Of a stretch of 64,000 nt of DNA, positions 1 through 8,654 are shown piece after piece. The DNA is taken from NCBI RefSeq assembly GCF_022968135.1, contig NZ_JALJRA010000001.1, positions 1 through 64,000 on the forward strand, in the 5' to 3' direction. A program made the translations under genes and the position numbers. The stretch's first letter is position 1, and every line of letters begins with the position of its first letter. A model generated the notes under the pieces. That model worked only from the letters and a program-made list of their open reading frames with translations. It did not search any database and was not told the origin of the DNA. The DNA comes from Pseudorhizobium tarimense. Lineage in GTDB: Bacteria; Pseudomonadota; Alphaproteobacteria; Rhizobiales; Rhizobiaceae.

Positions 1-16
1 ATGTCCCAATGAATCG

Positions 17-44
17 CAAACCCCCAGCACAGGCCAGGGGTTTG
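17..44. repeat. Inverted repeat with CAAACCCC arms
   Basis: An 8-bp perfect inverted repeat (arms 17-24 and 37-44) with a 12-nt loop lies at the left edge of the window. No T-run follows it directly, but a conventional terminator begins 13 nt later. It is probably part of the 3' end of a transcript entering from outside the window. Confidence 0.5.
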
Positions 45-55
45 TCAGCAGTCTG

Positions 56-80
56 AAGTCGGCGCAAGCCGGCTTTTTTC
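56..80 (+). terminator. Rho-independent terminator
   Basis: A 7-bp stem (57-63 with 68-74, one G-T pair) closes on a GCAA tetraloop and is followed by a run of six T (74-79). This is a textbook plus-strand intrinsic terminator. No gene in the window precedes it, so it must end a gene lying to the left of position 1. Confidence 0.75.
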
Positions 81-219
81 TTGTCCAGCCTGTTCTCGGG
101 CTGACTCAGCTACCTGATATTTGCGGTTAACTTCTGTGAACCGTAGATGAACCCCCGTCTCATCGGCAGTTCAGGGCCGAAGAGCTACACGTGCACCCAC
201 AAGGTCCGGGGAGATGCAC

Positions 220-381
220 ATGTCAGTTCTGGTTCGCCGTTTGCTCATCATCAGTCTCGTTGGCGCCAACTTCGCCATCCTCTTTTCGGCGCTTGTTCTG
301 CAGGCTGCATCGCGAGCCTCAGCATCACGATTGGCCGCATTCGCACACTGTGCGCCTGCCTCATGCGGGGGCGCGTCATGA
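220..381 (+). CDS. Small putative membrane protein, 53 aa
   Basis: I do not recognise the family. The ORF starts at ATG 220, six nt after a GGGGAG Shine-Dalgarno sequence (208-213); ATG 214 is in frame but too close to it. The product has two Arg at residues 6-7, then one strongly hydrophobic segment (about residues 8-30), which could be a transmembrane anchor or a signal peptide, and a short tail with two Cys (44 and 49). The stop overlaps the start of the next small ORF (ATGA at 378-381), a layout typical of translational coupling. Coding status rests only on the ribosome binding site, hydrophobic profile and overlap, so it is tentative. Confidence 0.35.
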   Translation: MSVLVRRLLIISLVGANFAILFSALVLQAASRASASRLAAFAHCAPASCGGAS

Positions 382-569
382 GCCGAAGTCAAACATCCCG
401 ACGCCGCCGTCCTGCCCTTGTGGCTCTCCTTCGTGTTGCGCTGGCGACACTTACACTGGTTGGACCGCTTGCGCTTGTGACCGTCAGCAGCGCCGATCAC
501 GGCCTCCTGCCCAAGCAAGGCGCAGGCTTCGTGCTGTTCGTGAGCCTGCAGCGGCAGTCCATGAGCTGA
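378..569 (+). CDS. Small putative exported or membrane protein, 63 aa
   Basis: No family is recognised. It starts within the ATGA that ends the upstream 53-aa ORF. The N-terminus is very basic (four consecutive Arg around residues 9-12) and is followed by a hydrophobic stretch of about 25 residues ending in SSA, which looks like a signal peptide. The remaining part is only about 24 residues. The same frame stays open upstream to 147 without a plausible start signal. The two ORFs could be a real coupled pair or chance openings in high-GC DNA. Confidence 0.3.
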   Translation: MSRSQTSRRRRPALVALLRVALATLTLVGPLALVTVSSADHGLLPKQGAGFVLFVSLQRQSMS

Positions 570-615
570 GACCGCCAGCGGTCCGGGTGTCTTCCGCTTG
601 CCAGCGACTTCATCT

Positions 616-621
616 TATAAT
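616..621 (+). promoter_or_regulatory. Perfect TATAAT hexamer just upstream of amn
   Basis: A perfect TATAAT lies only 5 nt before the ATG at 627. If used as a -10 element, transcription would begin at or beside the start codon and the amn message would be essentially leaderless. The only -35-like hexamers are poor (TTGCCA at 598-603 with a 12-nt spacer; TTCCGC at 593-598 with 17 nt), so promoter identity is weak. Confidence 0.3.
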
Positions 622-626
622 GCCGC

Positions 627-2129
627 ATGAGCACACGAATCTTTTCCCTTTCACCCCTCTCCTACGCCAGCCCCAGTCGCTACGAGCCGCGCGTATTCGA
701 TGATGCGACGGCCGCCGTTGACGCGTTGACTGCGCTTTACGAGCGCAATACGAGCTTCCTCATGGACGCCTTTGGCGGGCTGGCAAAGGGGGCGCCTGTC
801 ACCGGCCGCTACCGCGCCTGCTATCCGCAGGTCAGCATCGAGACGACGTCGTTTGGGCATGCGGATTCGCGCCTGTCCTACGGACACGTCACCTCCCCCG
901 GCCTCTACACGACGACGGTTACCCGCCCGACGCTCTTCCGACACTATCTGAAAGAGCAGCTGGAACTGCTGATGCGCAATCACAATGTTCCGGTGACCGT
1001 TTCGGAATCGACGACGCCGATCCCGCTGCACTTCGCTTTCGGCGAAGGCGCCCATGTGGAAGCTAGCGCGACTGCGAGCCTTGCCGATCTCAGCCTTCGC
1101 GATCTCTTCGACACGCCGGATCTCACCAACACCGACGACCTGATCGCCAACGGCGAGTATGAGGAAGTGCCAGGTGAGCCGTCGCCTCTGGCACCTTTTA
1201 CGGCGCAGCGGATCGATTACTCGCTTGCACGCCTCAGCCACTATACGGCCACCAGTGCTGAGCATTTCCAGAACTTCGTCCTGTTCACCAACTACCAGTT
1301 CTACATAGACGAGTTCGCTCAATGGGCGCGGGGAATGATGGCTCGTGGTGGCGAGGGCTACGACGCCTTCGTCGAACCCGGCAACGTCATCACGCCCTCA
1401 GGCTCTGCGAAGGACGATGCAGGCGCGGTGGGGCGCATGCCGCAGATGCCGGCGTATCACCTGAAGAAGAAGGGCCATGCGGGTATCACTCTCGTCAACA
1501 TTGGGGTCGGCCCCTCGAACGCGAAGACGATCACCGACCACATCGCCGTGCTTCGCCCGCATGCTTGGCTGATGGTGGGCCACTGTGCGGGCCTGCGCAA
1601 CAGCCAGCGGCTTGGCGACTACGTGCTGGCGCATGCCTATGTGCGCGAGGATCACGTTCTTGACGACGACCTGCCGGTCTGGGTGCCCATCCCCGCTCTT
1701 GCCGAAGTGCAGCAGGCGCTCGAGGATGCTGTCGAGGAGATCACAGGTTACGAAGGCTTCGAGCTGAAGCGCATCATGCGCACCGGCACCGTCGCGACGA
1801 TCGATAACCGCAACTGGGAACTGCGCGACCAGCGTGGCCCGGTGAAGCGGCTGTCGCAGTCCCGGGCGATCGCGCTCGACATGGAATCGGCGACTATCGC
1901 CGCCAACGGCTTCCGCTTCCGCGTGCCCTATGGCACTCTGCTCTGCGTCTCTGACAAGCCGCTGCATGGCGAGTTGAAGCTGCCCGGCATGGCAACCGCC
2001 TTCTACCGAACTCAGGTCAGCCAGCACCTGCAGATCGGCATCCGCGCAGTGCAGAAGCTGGCAGCCATGCCGGTCGAGCGGCTGCATTCGCGCAAGCTCA
2101 GAAGCTTCTACGAGACGGCCTTTCAGTAG
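627..2129 (+). CDS. amn: AMP nucleosidase
   Basis: Hydrolyses AMP to adenine and ribose 5-phosphate, helping set the intracellular AMP pool; cytoplasmic. The 500-aa length fits the family (E. coli Amn is 484 aa). The N-terminal Amn-specific domain includes SPGLYTTTVTRPTLFRHYL near residue 90. The C-terminal PNP/UDP phosphorylase-like domain carries the conserved LVNIGVGPSNAKTITDHI and VGHCAGLRNSQ segments, and DMESATIAANG at about 418-428, where the acidic pair contacts the ribose. FRVPYGTLLCVSDKPLHGE closes the active site region. No good Shine-Dalgarno precedes ATG 627, but homology extends close to the N-terminus, so the start is accepted. It stands alone, facing the convergent gene at 2168. 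Confidence 0.95.
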   Translation: MSTRIFSLSPLSYASPSRYEPRVFDDATAAVDALTALYERNTSFLMDAFGGLAKGAPVTGRYRACYPQVSIETTSFGHADSRLSYGHVTSPGLYTTTVTRPTLFRHYLKEQLELLMRNHNVPVTVSESTTPIPLHFAFGEGAHVEASATASLADLSLRDLFDTPDLTNTDDLIANGEYEEVPGEPSPLAPFTAQRIDYSLARLSHYTATSAEHFQNFVLFTNYQFYIDEFAQWARGMMARGGEGYDAFVEPGNVITPSGSAKDDAGAVGRMPQMPAYHLKKKGHAGITLVNIGVGPSNAKTITDHIAVLRPHAWLMVGHCAGLRNSQRLGDYVLAHAYVREDHVLDDDLPVWVPIPALAEVQQALEDAVEEITGYEGFELKRIMRTGTVATIDNRNWELRDQRGPVKRLSQSRAIALDMESATIAANGFRFRVPYGTLLCVSDKPLHGELKLPGMATAFYRTQVSQHLQIGIRAVQKLAAMPVERLHSRKLRSFYETAFQ

Positions 2130-2167
2130 AAAGAGGAAGAGCGGGGGTCCAAGCCGCCGGCTTTCCT

Positions 2168-3142
2168 TCAGGCGCCATCCTTCGAGGGTGCAATGAGAAT
2201 TGCCATCCCGGTTCCGAGCAAGGCCGAGATCAGGATCAGCAGGTGCGCGTTCACAGCCGCCTTGCTGATCACCTCAAGCGCGCCGGGGCTCGCCGCAGCG
2301 CCAAAGGACAGAGTTCCCGCGACAATACCGGCAGCATAGGTCCCCACTCCACCCGGCGCGTGGACAGGCAGGACAGAAGAGAGCTCCCCGCCCAGTGCAC
2401 CGCCAAAGCTTGCGGAAAGTGGAGCGACATCCATCAATCGCAGCACCCAGGCCAGGACGGCGACCTTGACCCCCCAATTCATTAAGGTCGCGCCCCAGGC
2501 CCGGAGGAACGCCATCGCGTTCACCGGCATCCCTCGTCCCATCTCGTCCACCAGAACCCGCGGCCGCTCCGGAAGGCGCCCCGCCATTTTCAGGATGGCG
2601 TCCTTCAGCGCAAACAGCGGCACAGGCGCGAGCAGGAAGGCAAGCCATGCGACAACGGTCCACCACTCGCCCCCCTTCCCGATCACGAGGCCGATGCCAG
2701 CGGCCGCCAGCAAGGCGTGGAGATCGAGGAGACGCATGAACAGCAATGCAGCCGTGGCACGAGCGAGCGGCATGCCGAATTCCGAGCGCATCAGGAGGGG
2801 AAAGCTCGCCTCGCCCGAGCGTAGAGGCAGCATGATGTTAAGGAGATTGTGGACGAGCGTCAGACGAAGAAGCCGGCGAAACCGTCCTCGCGTCTCCCGG
2901 GGGAAATAGTCTGCTACGCGCCAGCAGCGTACGACATACGTCATGACGAGAAGCGCCAAAGCAGCCGCCAGTGGCAAGATGCCTGTAGCCGCCAGTTCCC
3001 TAACGAGCGTGGGAATACCGAAGGCAACCTGGAGGAACAGGACGTAGGCGACCAGCGTGCCGGCTGTGGCAAGCCACATGCGATTGCGCCGGGGCCACCG
3101 CTCTTGGCTGGCATCCTGATTGGATTTCATATAGTCGTGCAC
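2168..3142 (-). CDS. Flippase-like integral membrane protein (LPG synthase TM-domain family)
   Basis: This 324-aa protein has about eight hydrophobic segments and matches the lysylphosphatidylglycerol synthase transmembrane region/UPF0104 family (PF03706). Recognisable features are the RxWR-type loop near residue 70, the NLLNIMLPLRSGE segment around residue 100, and a glycine-rich late helix with PGGVGTYAAG. It has no MprF-type catalytic domain, so lipid aminoacylation is not expected. Members of this kind commonly sit beside polyprenyl-phosphate glycosyltransferases and are presumed to move or organise lipid-linked sugars. That fits here, since it is divergent from a GT2-GT39 pair with under 100 bp between the start codons. 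The substrate is unknown. Confidence 0.8.
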   Translation of the reverse strand: MHDYMKSNQDASQERWPRRNRMWLATAGTLVAYVLFLQVAFGIPTLVRELAATGILPLAAALALLVMTYVVRCWRVADYFPRETRGRFRRLLRLTLVHNLLNIMLPLRSGEASFPLLMRSEFGMPLARATAALLFMRLLDLHALLAAAGIGLVIGKGGEWWTVVAWLAFLLAPVPLFALKDAILKMAGRLPERPRVLVDEMGRGMPVNAMAFLRAWGATLMNWGVKVAVLAWVLRLMDVAPLSASFGGALGGELSSVLPVHAPGGVGTYAAGIVAGTLSFGAAASPGALEVISKAAVNAHLLILISALLGTGMAILIAPSKDGA

Positions 3143-3222
3143 CCACAGATGGTTCGGCCGCCCTTAGCACGAAAGTGGGCTCGCAGACCATCGGATCTAT
3201 ATGGAGCCTGCGCGTGAGTGCG

Positions 3223-4224
3223 ATGATCGAAACGAGCCTGGAGAGCCCGCAGCCGGCGGGTGCTCCCGAGCTGTCTTTGGTGGTGCCTATCTTCAACGAG
3301 GAAGAGAGCGTCCGCCCCCTTGTCGAGCGGATCATCGAGGCAATGGCGGCCTTCCCTGGTGCCTGGGAACTGGTGCTGGTTGATGACGGCAGCGCCGATC
3401 GAACGCTCCCCACCGCGCGCAACTTTCTCTCGCGTCCTGGGCTCGACCTGACGATCGTCGAACTCCAACGCAATTTCGGGCAGACGGCCGCGATGCAGGC
3501 TGGTATCGACACGGCCCGCGGACGTCTGATTGCCACGCTCGACGGCGACCTGCAGAACGACCCGAACGACATTCCCTTGATGGTTCGAGCGCTCGAAGAG
3601 CGGGAGCTCGACCTGCTTGTAGGCTGGCGCAAGAACCGCAAGGACGGGCTCGTTGTTCGCAAGATACCGTCGTGGTGCGCCAATTACTTGATCGGCCGCA
3701 TTACCGGCGTCAAGCTGCACGACTATGGGTGCAGCCTGAAGATCTACCGCGCCACGGTGATCAAGCAGGTCAAGCTGATGGGCGAGATGCACCGTTTTAT
3801 TCCTGCGTGGGTCGCGAGCGTCGTGCCGAGCTCACGCATCGGCGAAATCGAGGTGACGCATCATGCGCGCCAGCATGGCACCTCGAAATACGGCATCTCC
3901 CGTACCTTCCGCGTGATCCTGGACCTCCTCTCGGTAATGTTCTTCATGCGCTACAAGGCGCGTCCCGGACATTTCTTCGGTTCGCTCGGGCTCGGCACCG
4001 GCTTCCTCAGCGTCCTCATCCTGTTCTGGCTGTTCATCCAGAAGGTCGTCTTTGGAGAGGATATCGGCGGCCGGCCGCTGCTGATTCTGGGCTTTATGCT
4101 CTTCCTATCCTCGGTCCAGCTGATCACGACCGGTATCCTGGCCGAGATGATCGCTCGGGTTCATCACCGCGATGATACGTCGCCAAGCTACATCGTGCGG
4201 ACAGTGTTTCAGAAGGGCGACTGA
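3223..4224 (+). CDS. Family 2 glycosyltransferase, polyprenyl-phosphate sugar synthase type
   Basis: Predicted to transfer a sugar from a nucleotide donor to undecaprenyl phosphate on the cytoplasmic membrane face (DPM1/GtrB/ArnC-like). The GT-A domain begins with LSLVVPIFNEEESV and contains VDDGSADRT, the metal-binding DGDLQNDP, and DYGCSLKIYR. Two C-terminal transmembrane helices follow (about residues 245-275 and 285-310), as in GtrB-type enzymes. I place the start at ATG 3223 (333 aa). A GTG at 3175 would add 16 unconserved-looking residues, and neither start has a strong ribosome binding site. The stop overlaps the ATG of the GT39 gene by one base (TGATG), so the two are probably cotranslated and act in sequence. 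Confidence 0.85.
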   Translation: MIETSLESPQPAGAPELSLVVPIFNEEESVRPLVERIIEAMAAFPGAWELVLVDDGSADRTLPTARNFLSRPGLDLTIVELQRNFGQTAAMQAGIDTARGRLIATLDGDLQNDPNDIPLMVRALEERELDLLVGWRKNRKDGLVVRKIPSWCANYLIGRITGVKLHDYGCSLKIYRATVIKQVKLMGEMHRFIPAWVASVVPSSRIGEIEVTHHARQHGTSKYGISRTFRVILDLLSVMFFMRYKARPGHFFGSLGLGTGFLSVLILFWLFIQKVVFGEDIGGRPLLILGFMLFLSSVQLITTGILAEMIARVHHRDDTSPSYIVRTVFQKGD

Positions 4225-5711
4225 TGCTGTCCGGTTGGAACGAGCGGATATGGCGCCTGGCACCCTCGGTCCTCTGGATCTTTGCAATCTATTACGCCTG
4301 TCAGGTGTTCGTCCGGCTCGCGCTACCGGACGGGCTGCGCATTGATGAGGCACAGCAGGTTTTCCTCTCGCAATGGTTGGCTGCCGGTTATGACGCGCAG
4401 CCGCCACTCTACAACTGGCTCCAGCAGCTGACCTTCCAGATCGTCGGCGATTACCTGGTCGGACTTGCGGTTCTGAAATCGATGGTCCTGTTTGCGATCA
4501 TCTGCTCCTATTATGTGCTGGCGCGGATGCTCGTTAACAACGCATCCTATGCGGTTATGGCGGCGCTCGGACTGTTTCTCATTCCGCAAATGTTCTGGCA
4601 GGCGCAGCGCGATCTTACGCATACGACGGCAACCATGCTGCTGCTCAACCTGCTGATGATTTCGGCCGTCGTGGTGCTCAGATGGCCGAGCCTGCGAAAC
4701 TACCTGCTGCTGGGTGCAGCCGTCGGCTTGGGCATGCTGACAAAGTACAACTTCGCGCTCTTCCTGCCCGCCCTCGCTGTCGCCGTCTACCTCCACCCAA
4801 ACGGTCGGGCCCGTATTCTCGACTGGCGGATCGTCGCTGCAGCAGCGATCGCCGTCCTCATCGTGTTGCCGCATGCCTTCTGGTTCATCGAAAACCTGAA
4901 GGTCGCATCTTCCGTGACAGTCGCCCGCATGGGTGAAGACGCGGGCGACACAGGAAGGTTCGGCGAGATTGCGTCGGGCCTCGGCAGTCTTCTGGCGATC
5001 ACCCTGGTAATTTCCGCGCCGGCCCTAGCTGCCGTGGGCCTGCCCTTCGGCAACTCTGCCCCCACGGCGCGCACTGCCAGCTCGGTTGGCAGCCGGTTCA
5101 TTGGCACGTTTCTGGTGTGCATTCTGCTGATCCTCGTACTGCTCATCTTTGCCGTCACCCTCACAACGATCCGGGATCGATGGATGTTGCCCCTCCTCCA
5201 GATGTTGCCGCTTTATGGCGTTCTGAAGCTCGAGGCACAGGGGCTAGATCCCGATGTGCCGCTGCGACGGTTGATGCCGGCTGCACTTGGGATCATCGTG
5301 CTGCTGCCGATAGCTACCTTCATCGCCGGTTCGCGTTCAACCTCGCATTATCAGCAGCCCTACGATGCCTTCCGAACCGCCTTTACGGATCAGGTACAGG
5401 TTAGCCCGGCAGTTATCGCAACGACCGACTGGACGGTGGCGGGGAACCTCAAGATGCGCTGGCCCCAGGCCTCCGTCATTTCGACACAGTTCCCCAACCT
5501 GCAGCTGGCGTACGATCGGTCAACCGGAGGACCAGTTGCGCTGATGTGGCGGGGTACGTCCGCGGTGCCGCCGGAGGCATTGGTCAACTGGGCGAGGTCA
5601 AGGCTCGGCGATGGCCTGTCGCTGCCGCAGCCTCAGGAGATCGTCCTGCCCTTCACAGGGCACCCGGACAAGCCGGCACCGCCCTTTCACTATATCCTGA
5701 TCAGGCCTTGA
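4224..5711 (+). CDS. Family 39 (PMT/ArnT-like) membrane glycosyltransferase
   Basis: A 495-aa polytopic membrane protein of the dolichyl/polyprenyl-phosphate-sugar transferase superfamily (PMT_2). The first periplasmic loop has the catalytic acidic motif RIDEAQQ (D-E pair near residue 38) and QPPLYNW, and LTKYNF follows around residue 173. About ten further hydrophobic helices follow and a roughly 100-residue C-terminal domain is outside the membrane. It would use the polyprenyl-linked sugar made by the upstream GT2 enzyme to decorate an acceptor on the periplasmic side, perhaps lipid A, core or a glycolipid. The overlap with the GT2 stop codon indicates an operon. The acceptor cannot be read from sequence. 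Confidence 0.85.
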   Translation: MLSGWNERIWRLAPSVLWIFAIYYACQVFVRLALPDGLRIDEAQQVFLSQWLAAGYDAQPPLYNWLQQLTFQIVGDYLVGLAVLKSMVLFAIICSYYVLARMLVNNASYAVMAALGLFLIPQMFWQAQRDLTHTTATMLLLNLLMISAVVVLRWPSLRNYLLLGAAVGLGMLTKYNFALFLPALAVAVYLHPNGRARILDWRIVAAAAIAVLIVLPHAFWFIENLKVASSVTVARMGEDAGDTGRFGEIASGLGSLLAITLVISAPALAAVGLPFGNSAPTARTASSVGSRFIGTFLVCILLILVLLIFAVTLTTIRDRWMLPLLQMLPLYGVLKLEAQGLDPDVPLRRLMPAALGIIVLLPIATFIAGSRSTSHYQQPYDAFRTAFTDQVQVSPAVIATTDWTVAGNLKMRWPQASVISTQFPNLQLAYDRSTGGPVALMWRGTSAVPPEALVNWARSRLGDGLSLPQPQEIVLPFTGHPDKPAPPFHYILIRP

Positions 5712-5867
5712 ACGGCTTCCTAAAGCCCCCATGAATGCGGATCGCATGTAGCCGCAAAAAGGCAGGCTTTCGCACGTTTGCCCTCCCGCGCAACTTTGGC
5801 CGGCCCGGCGACGACTACGCTTCGGCTATGCCTGGGTATGTGCCGGTGGCGAACGAAGGCGCCGCCG

Positions 5868-7235
5868 CTACTCCCCGACGGCATCACGCAGGTGGTCGAG
5901 GCCCTTGCGCAGCGTCTCAACCATTTCGTCCAGTTGCGAATGCGTGATGGTGAATGCCGGGGAGGCTAGCATCCGATCGCCGGTCGCGCGCATGATGAGC
6001 CCGTTCTCGAGGCAGTGGTTGCGGACGAGCGTGCCGACGTCGTCGGGCTTGGCGTAGCGGCGGCGGGTTGCCTTGTCGACTGCCATCTGCAGGCCGCCCA
6101 TCAGGCCGACGCTCACTGCCTCGCCCACCACCTCGTGGTCCTCCAGACTCTTCCAGGCCTCGGCGAAATAGGGGCCGATGTCGTCACGAACCCTTTCCAC
6201 CAGCCCCTCCTCCTCGATGATGCGCAGGTTTTTCAGCGCTGCGGCGGCACAGACCGGATGGCCGGAATAGGTGAAGCCGTGGTAGAAATCCCCAAGTTCC
6301 TCGACCATCACATCCGCCACCCGATCGCTCACCAGGACGCCGCCGATCGGCAGGTAGCCGGAGGACAGACCCTTGGCGATCGGAGCCAAATCCGGTTCGA
6401 CGCCGTAATGCTGATGGCCGAACCACGTGCCGAGACGGCCGAAGCCGCAGATCACTTCATCGCAGACGAGCAGGATGTTGCGCTCGCGGCAGATGCGGGC
6501 GATCTCGGGCCAGTAGGTATCCGGCGGAACGATGACGCCGCCGGCACCCTGGATCGGCTCGGCGACAAAGGCCGCGACATTGTCTTGGCCGAGCTCCTCG
6601 ATCTTCTCATCCAGCTCGCGTGCCACCTTTAGGCCAAACTCCGCTGGCGTCAGGTCGCCACCCTCGGCATACCAGTAGGGTTGGTTGATGTGCGAGATCC
6701 CGGGGATCGGCAGGTTGCCCTGTTCGTGCATCCACCTCATGCCGCCTAGTGAGGCGCCAGCGATGGTCGAGCCGTGATAGGCGTTCTTGCGCGCAATCAC
6801 CTGGGTCTTGTTCGGTTTGCCGAGCGCCTTCCAGTAGACGCGGGCCATGCGGAACCAGGTGTCGTTGGCTTCCGAGCCAGAGTTGGTGAAGAACACGCGG
6901 TTCAGTGTATCGCCCGTATGGGAGGCGATTTTCTGGGCAAGAAGGGTCGCCGGCGGCGTCGTCGTGCCAAAGAAGGTGTTGTAGTAGGGCAATTCCTGCA
7001 TCTGCTGATGCGTCGCGTCCGCAATTTCGGTGCGGCCGTAGCCTACGTTGACGCACCAGAGACCGGCAAAGGCGTCGAGATACCTCTTTCCCGTATTGTC
7101 GAAGATGTGGACGCCCTCGGCCCTTTCGATGATCCGCGTACCCGCTGCATTCAGCTTCTTCATGTCGGAGAAGGGGTGCAGGTGGTGGGCAGCGTCTATG
7201 GCATCGAGGTTGGACAGGAGCGGCATGTCGGTCAT
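5868..7235 (-). CDS. spuC: Putrescine-pyruvate aminotransferase (SpuC-like class III aminotransferase)
   Basis: A PLP-dependent, cytoplasmic enzyme predicted to deaminate putrescine or a related diamine using pyruvate. The 455-aa sequence matches Pseudomonas SpuC closely as I recall it: AGLWCVNVGYGR near residue 57, NSGSEANDTW near 118, the PLP ring-binding DEVICGFGR (Asp259), and Schiff-base Lys288 in PIAKGLSSGY. FYHGFTYSGHP is the usual C-terminal signature. It is divergent from a gamma-glutamylputrescine synthetase-like gene with 83 bp between starts, so both polyamine routes (direct transamination and glutamylation) are encoded side by side. Beta-alanine or omega-amino acid transaminase activity is the main alternative. 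Confidence 0.85.
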   Translation of the reverse strand: MTDMPLLSNLDAIDAAHHLHPFSDMKKLNAAGTRIIERAEGVHIFDNTGKRYLDAFAGLWCVNVGYGRTEIADATHQQMQELPYYNTFFGTTTPPATLLAQKIASHTGDTLNRVFFTNSGSEANDTWFRMARVYWKALGKPNKTQVIARKNAYHGSTIAGASLGGMRWMHEQGNLPIPGISHINQPYWYAEGGDLTPAEFGLKVARELDEKIEELGQDNVAAFVAEPIQGAGGVIVPPDTYWPEIARICRERNILLVCDEVICGFGRLGTWFGHQHYGVEPDLAPIAKGLSSGYLPIGGVLVSDRVADVMVEELGDFYHGFTYSGHPVCAAAALKNLRIIEEEGLVERVRDDIGPYFAEAWKSLEDHEVVGEAVSVGLMGGLQMAVDKATRRRYAKPDDVGTLVRNHCLENGLIMRATGDRMLASPAFTITHSQLDEMVETLRKGLDHLRDAVGE

Positions 7236-7318
7236 GAAACGGTCTCGGCCTCCAGATTGTATGGGCGATTCTTATCGGCTACGAACGGGGCCATGCAACC
7301 TCCTCCGGAAGACAATCC

Positions 7319-8650
7319 ATGGCCAACGAAACTGCACTGCCCCGCATCGAGATCCTGCTCGTCGGCATGAACGGCGACCTGCGCGGCAAGCAGATCCCGC
7401 TGGAGGCGGAAAAGAAGGTCTGGGAGGGTTCGGTGCGACTGCCCTCTTCCACCCAGTCACTCGACATCTGGGGCGACGACAATGACGACATCACGGGCCT
7501 GTCGCTTTCGATCGGCGATCCGGATGGCGTGTGCATTCCCGATCGACGTAGTCTAGCGCCCATGCCCTGGGCGCCGGCGGGATCGCAGCAGGTGCTGGCG
7601 ACGATGCACGAGCTCGATGGCAGCCCGAGCTTCATGGATCCGCGTGCCATTCTTGCCGCGATGCTCAAGCGGTACGAGGAGCGTGGCCTGACCCCGGTGG
7701 TTGCCACCGAGCTTGAGTTCTATGTGGTGGAGGATGACTGGCGGGAGACTGGCGTTCCGCGGCCGCCGGAGCGGCTGACCTATCGCGGCAATCCGAACGG
7801 CTTCCAGCTCTACGACATGAGCGCCGTCGATGCGCTCGACGACTATCTGCAGACGTTGCGAGCTTGGGCAAAGGCTCAAGGTCTGCCGGCCGACGCGACC
7901 ACGGCGGAGTTCGGGCCCGGGCAGTACGAGATCAACCTGCTCCATCGCGCCGATGCGCTCGCTGCCGCGGACGATTGCATCTACCTGAAGCGGCTGGCCG
8001 AACAGGCGGCGCGCAAGCACGGCCTGAAATCCACCTGCATGGCCAAGCCTTATGCCGAACATGCCGGGTCCGGGCTGCACGTGCATGCCAGCGTGGTCGA
8101 CCGTGACGGCAACAACATCTTCGACGCGAAGGGTGGCGAGCCGGTGCTGCTCAGGTCCGTCTGCGCCGGCATGCTAGACACGATGCTCGATGCGCAGCTG
8201 ATCTTCGCGCCTTTCGCCAATTCCTACCGCCGCTTCCAGCCGGGCTCTTTTGCGCCGGTCGACATCGACTGGGGCCCCGGCCATCGCGGTACCGCGATCC
8301 GTATTCCGGACACGGACGGACCGGCGGCGCGTATTGAGCACCGTGTCGCCGGTGCCGACGCCAATCCGTATTTGCTGCTGTCGGCGATCCTGGGGGGCAT
8401 GCTGCTCGGCCTGGAAAAGACGCTGGATCCGGGACCTGCAACAGAACCCGGTAAGGCTCCGAGCAGCAGTCGGCGCCTCACCCATGATTTCCTCACAGCC
8501 GTCGAGGATTTCGCTGCCTCACCCTTCATCCGTGACGTATTCGGCGAACGCTACCAGAGGCTCTACGGCGATACGAAGCGGAAAGAAGCGGTCACCCATC
8601 TCAGGACCGTCTCCGACTTCGATCACCGGACCTATCTGCCGCGCATCTGA
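7319..8650 (+). CDS. puuA: Gamma-glutamylputrescine synthetase-like glutamine synthetase
   Basis: An ATP-dependent ligase of the glutamine synthetase fold, 443 aa, predicted to join glutamate to putrescine or another polyamine. It has the GS metal and substrate motifs TELEFYVV (about 139), AEFGPGQYEINL (about 197), HAGSGLHVHASV (about 246) and RIEHRVAGADANPYL (about 340), and the PuuA-type spacing with GFQLYDMSAVDALDDYL. The regulatory adenylylation loop of housekeeping GlnA is absent, as expected for this subfamily. It is divergent from the SpuC-like aminotransferase, which supports a polyamine substrate. The downstream Puu oxidase and dehydrogenase are not in this window. Confidence 0.85.
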   Translation: MANETALPRIEILLVGMNGDLRGKQIPLEAEKKVWEGSVRLPSSTQSLDIWGDDNDDITGLSLSIGDPDGVCIPDRRSLAPMPWAPAGSQQVLATMHELDGSPSFMDPRAILAAMLKRYEERGLTPVVATELEFYVVEDDWRETGVPRPPERLTYRGNPNGFQLYDMSAVDALDDYLQTLRAWAKAQGLPADATTAEFGPGQYEINLLHRADALAAADDCIYLKRLAEQAARKHGLKSTCMAKPYAEHAGSGLHVHASVVDRDGNNIFDAKGGEPVLLRSVCAGMLDTMLDAQLIFAPFANSYRRFQPGSFAPVDIDWGPGHRGTAIRIPDTDGPAARIEHRVAGADANPYLLLSAILGGMLLGLEKTLDPGPATEPGKAPSSSRRLTHDFLTAVEDFAASPFIRDVFGERYQRLYGDTKRKEAVTHLRTVSDFDHRTYLPRI

Positions 8651-8654
8651 CCCG

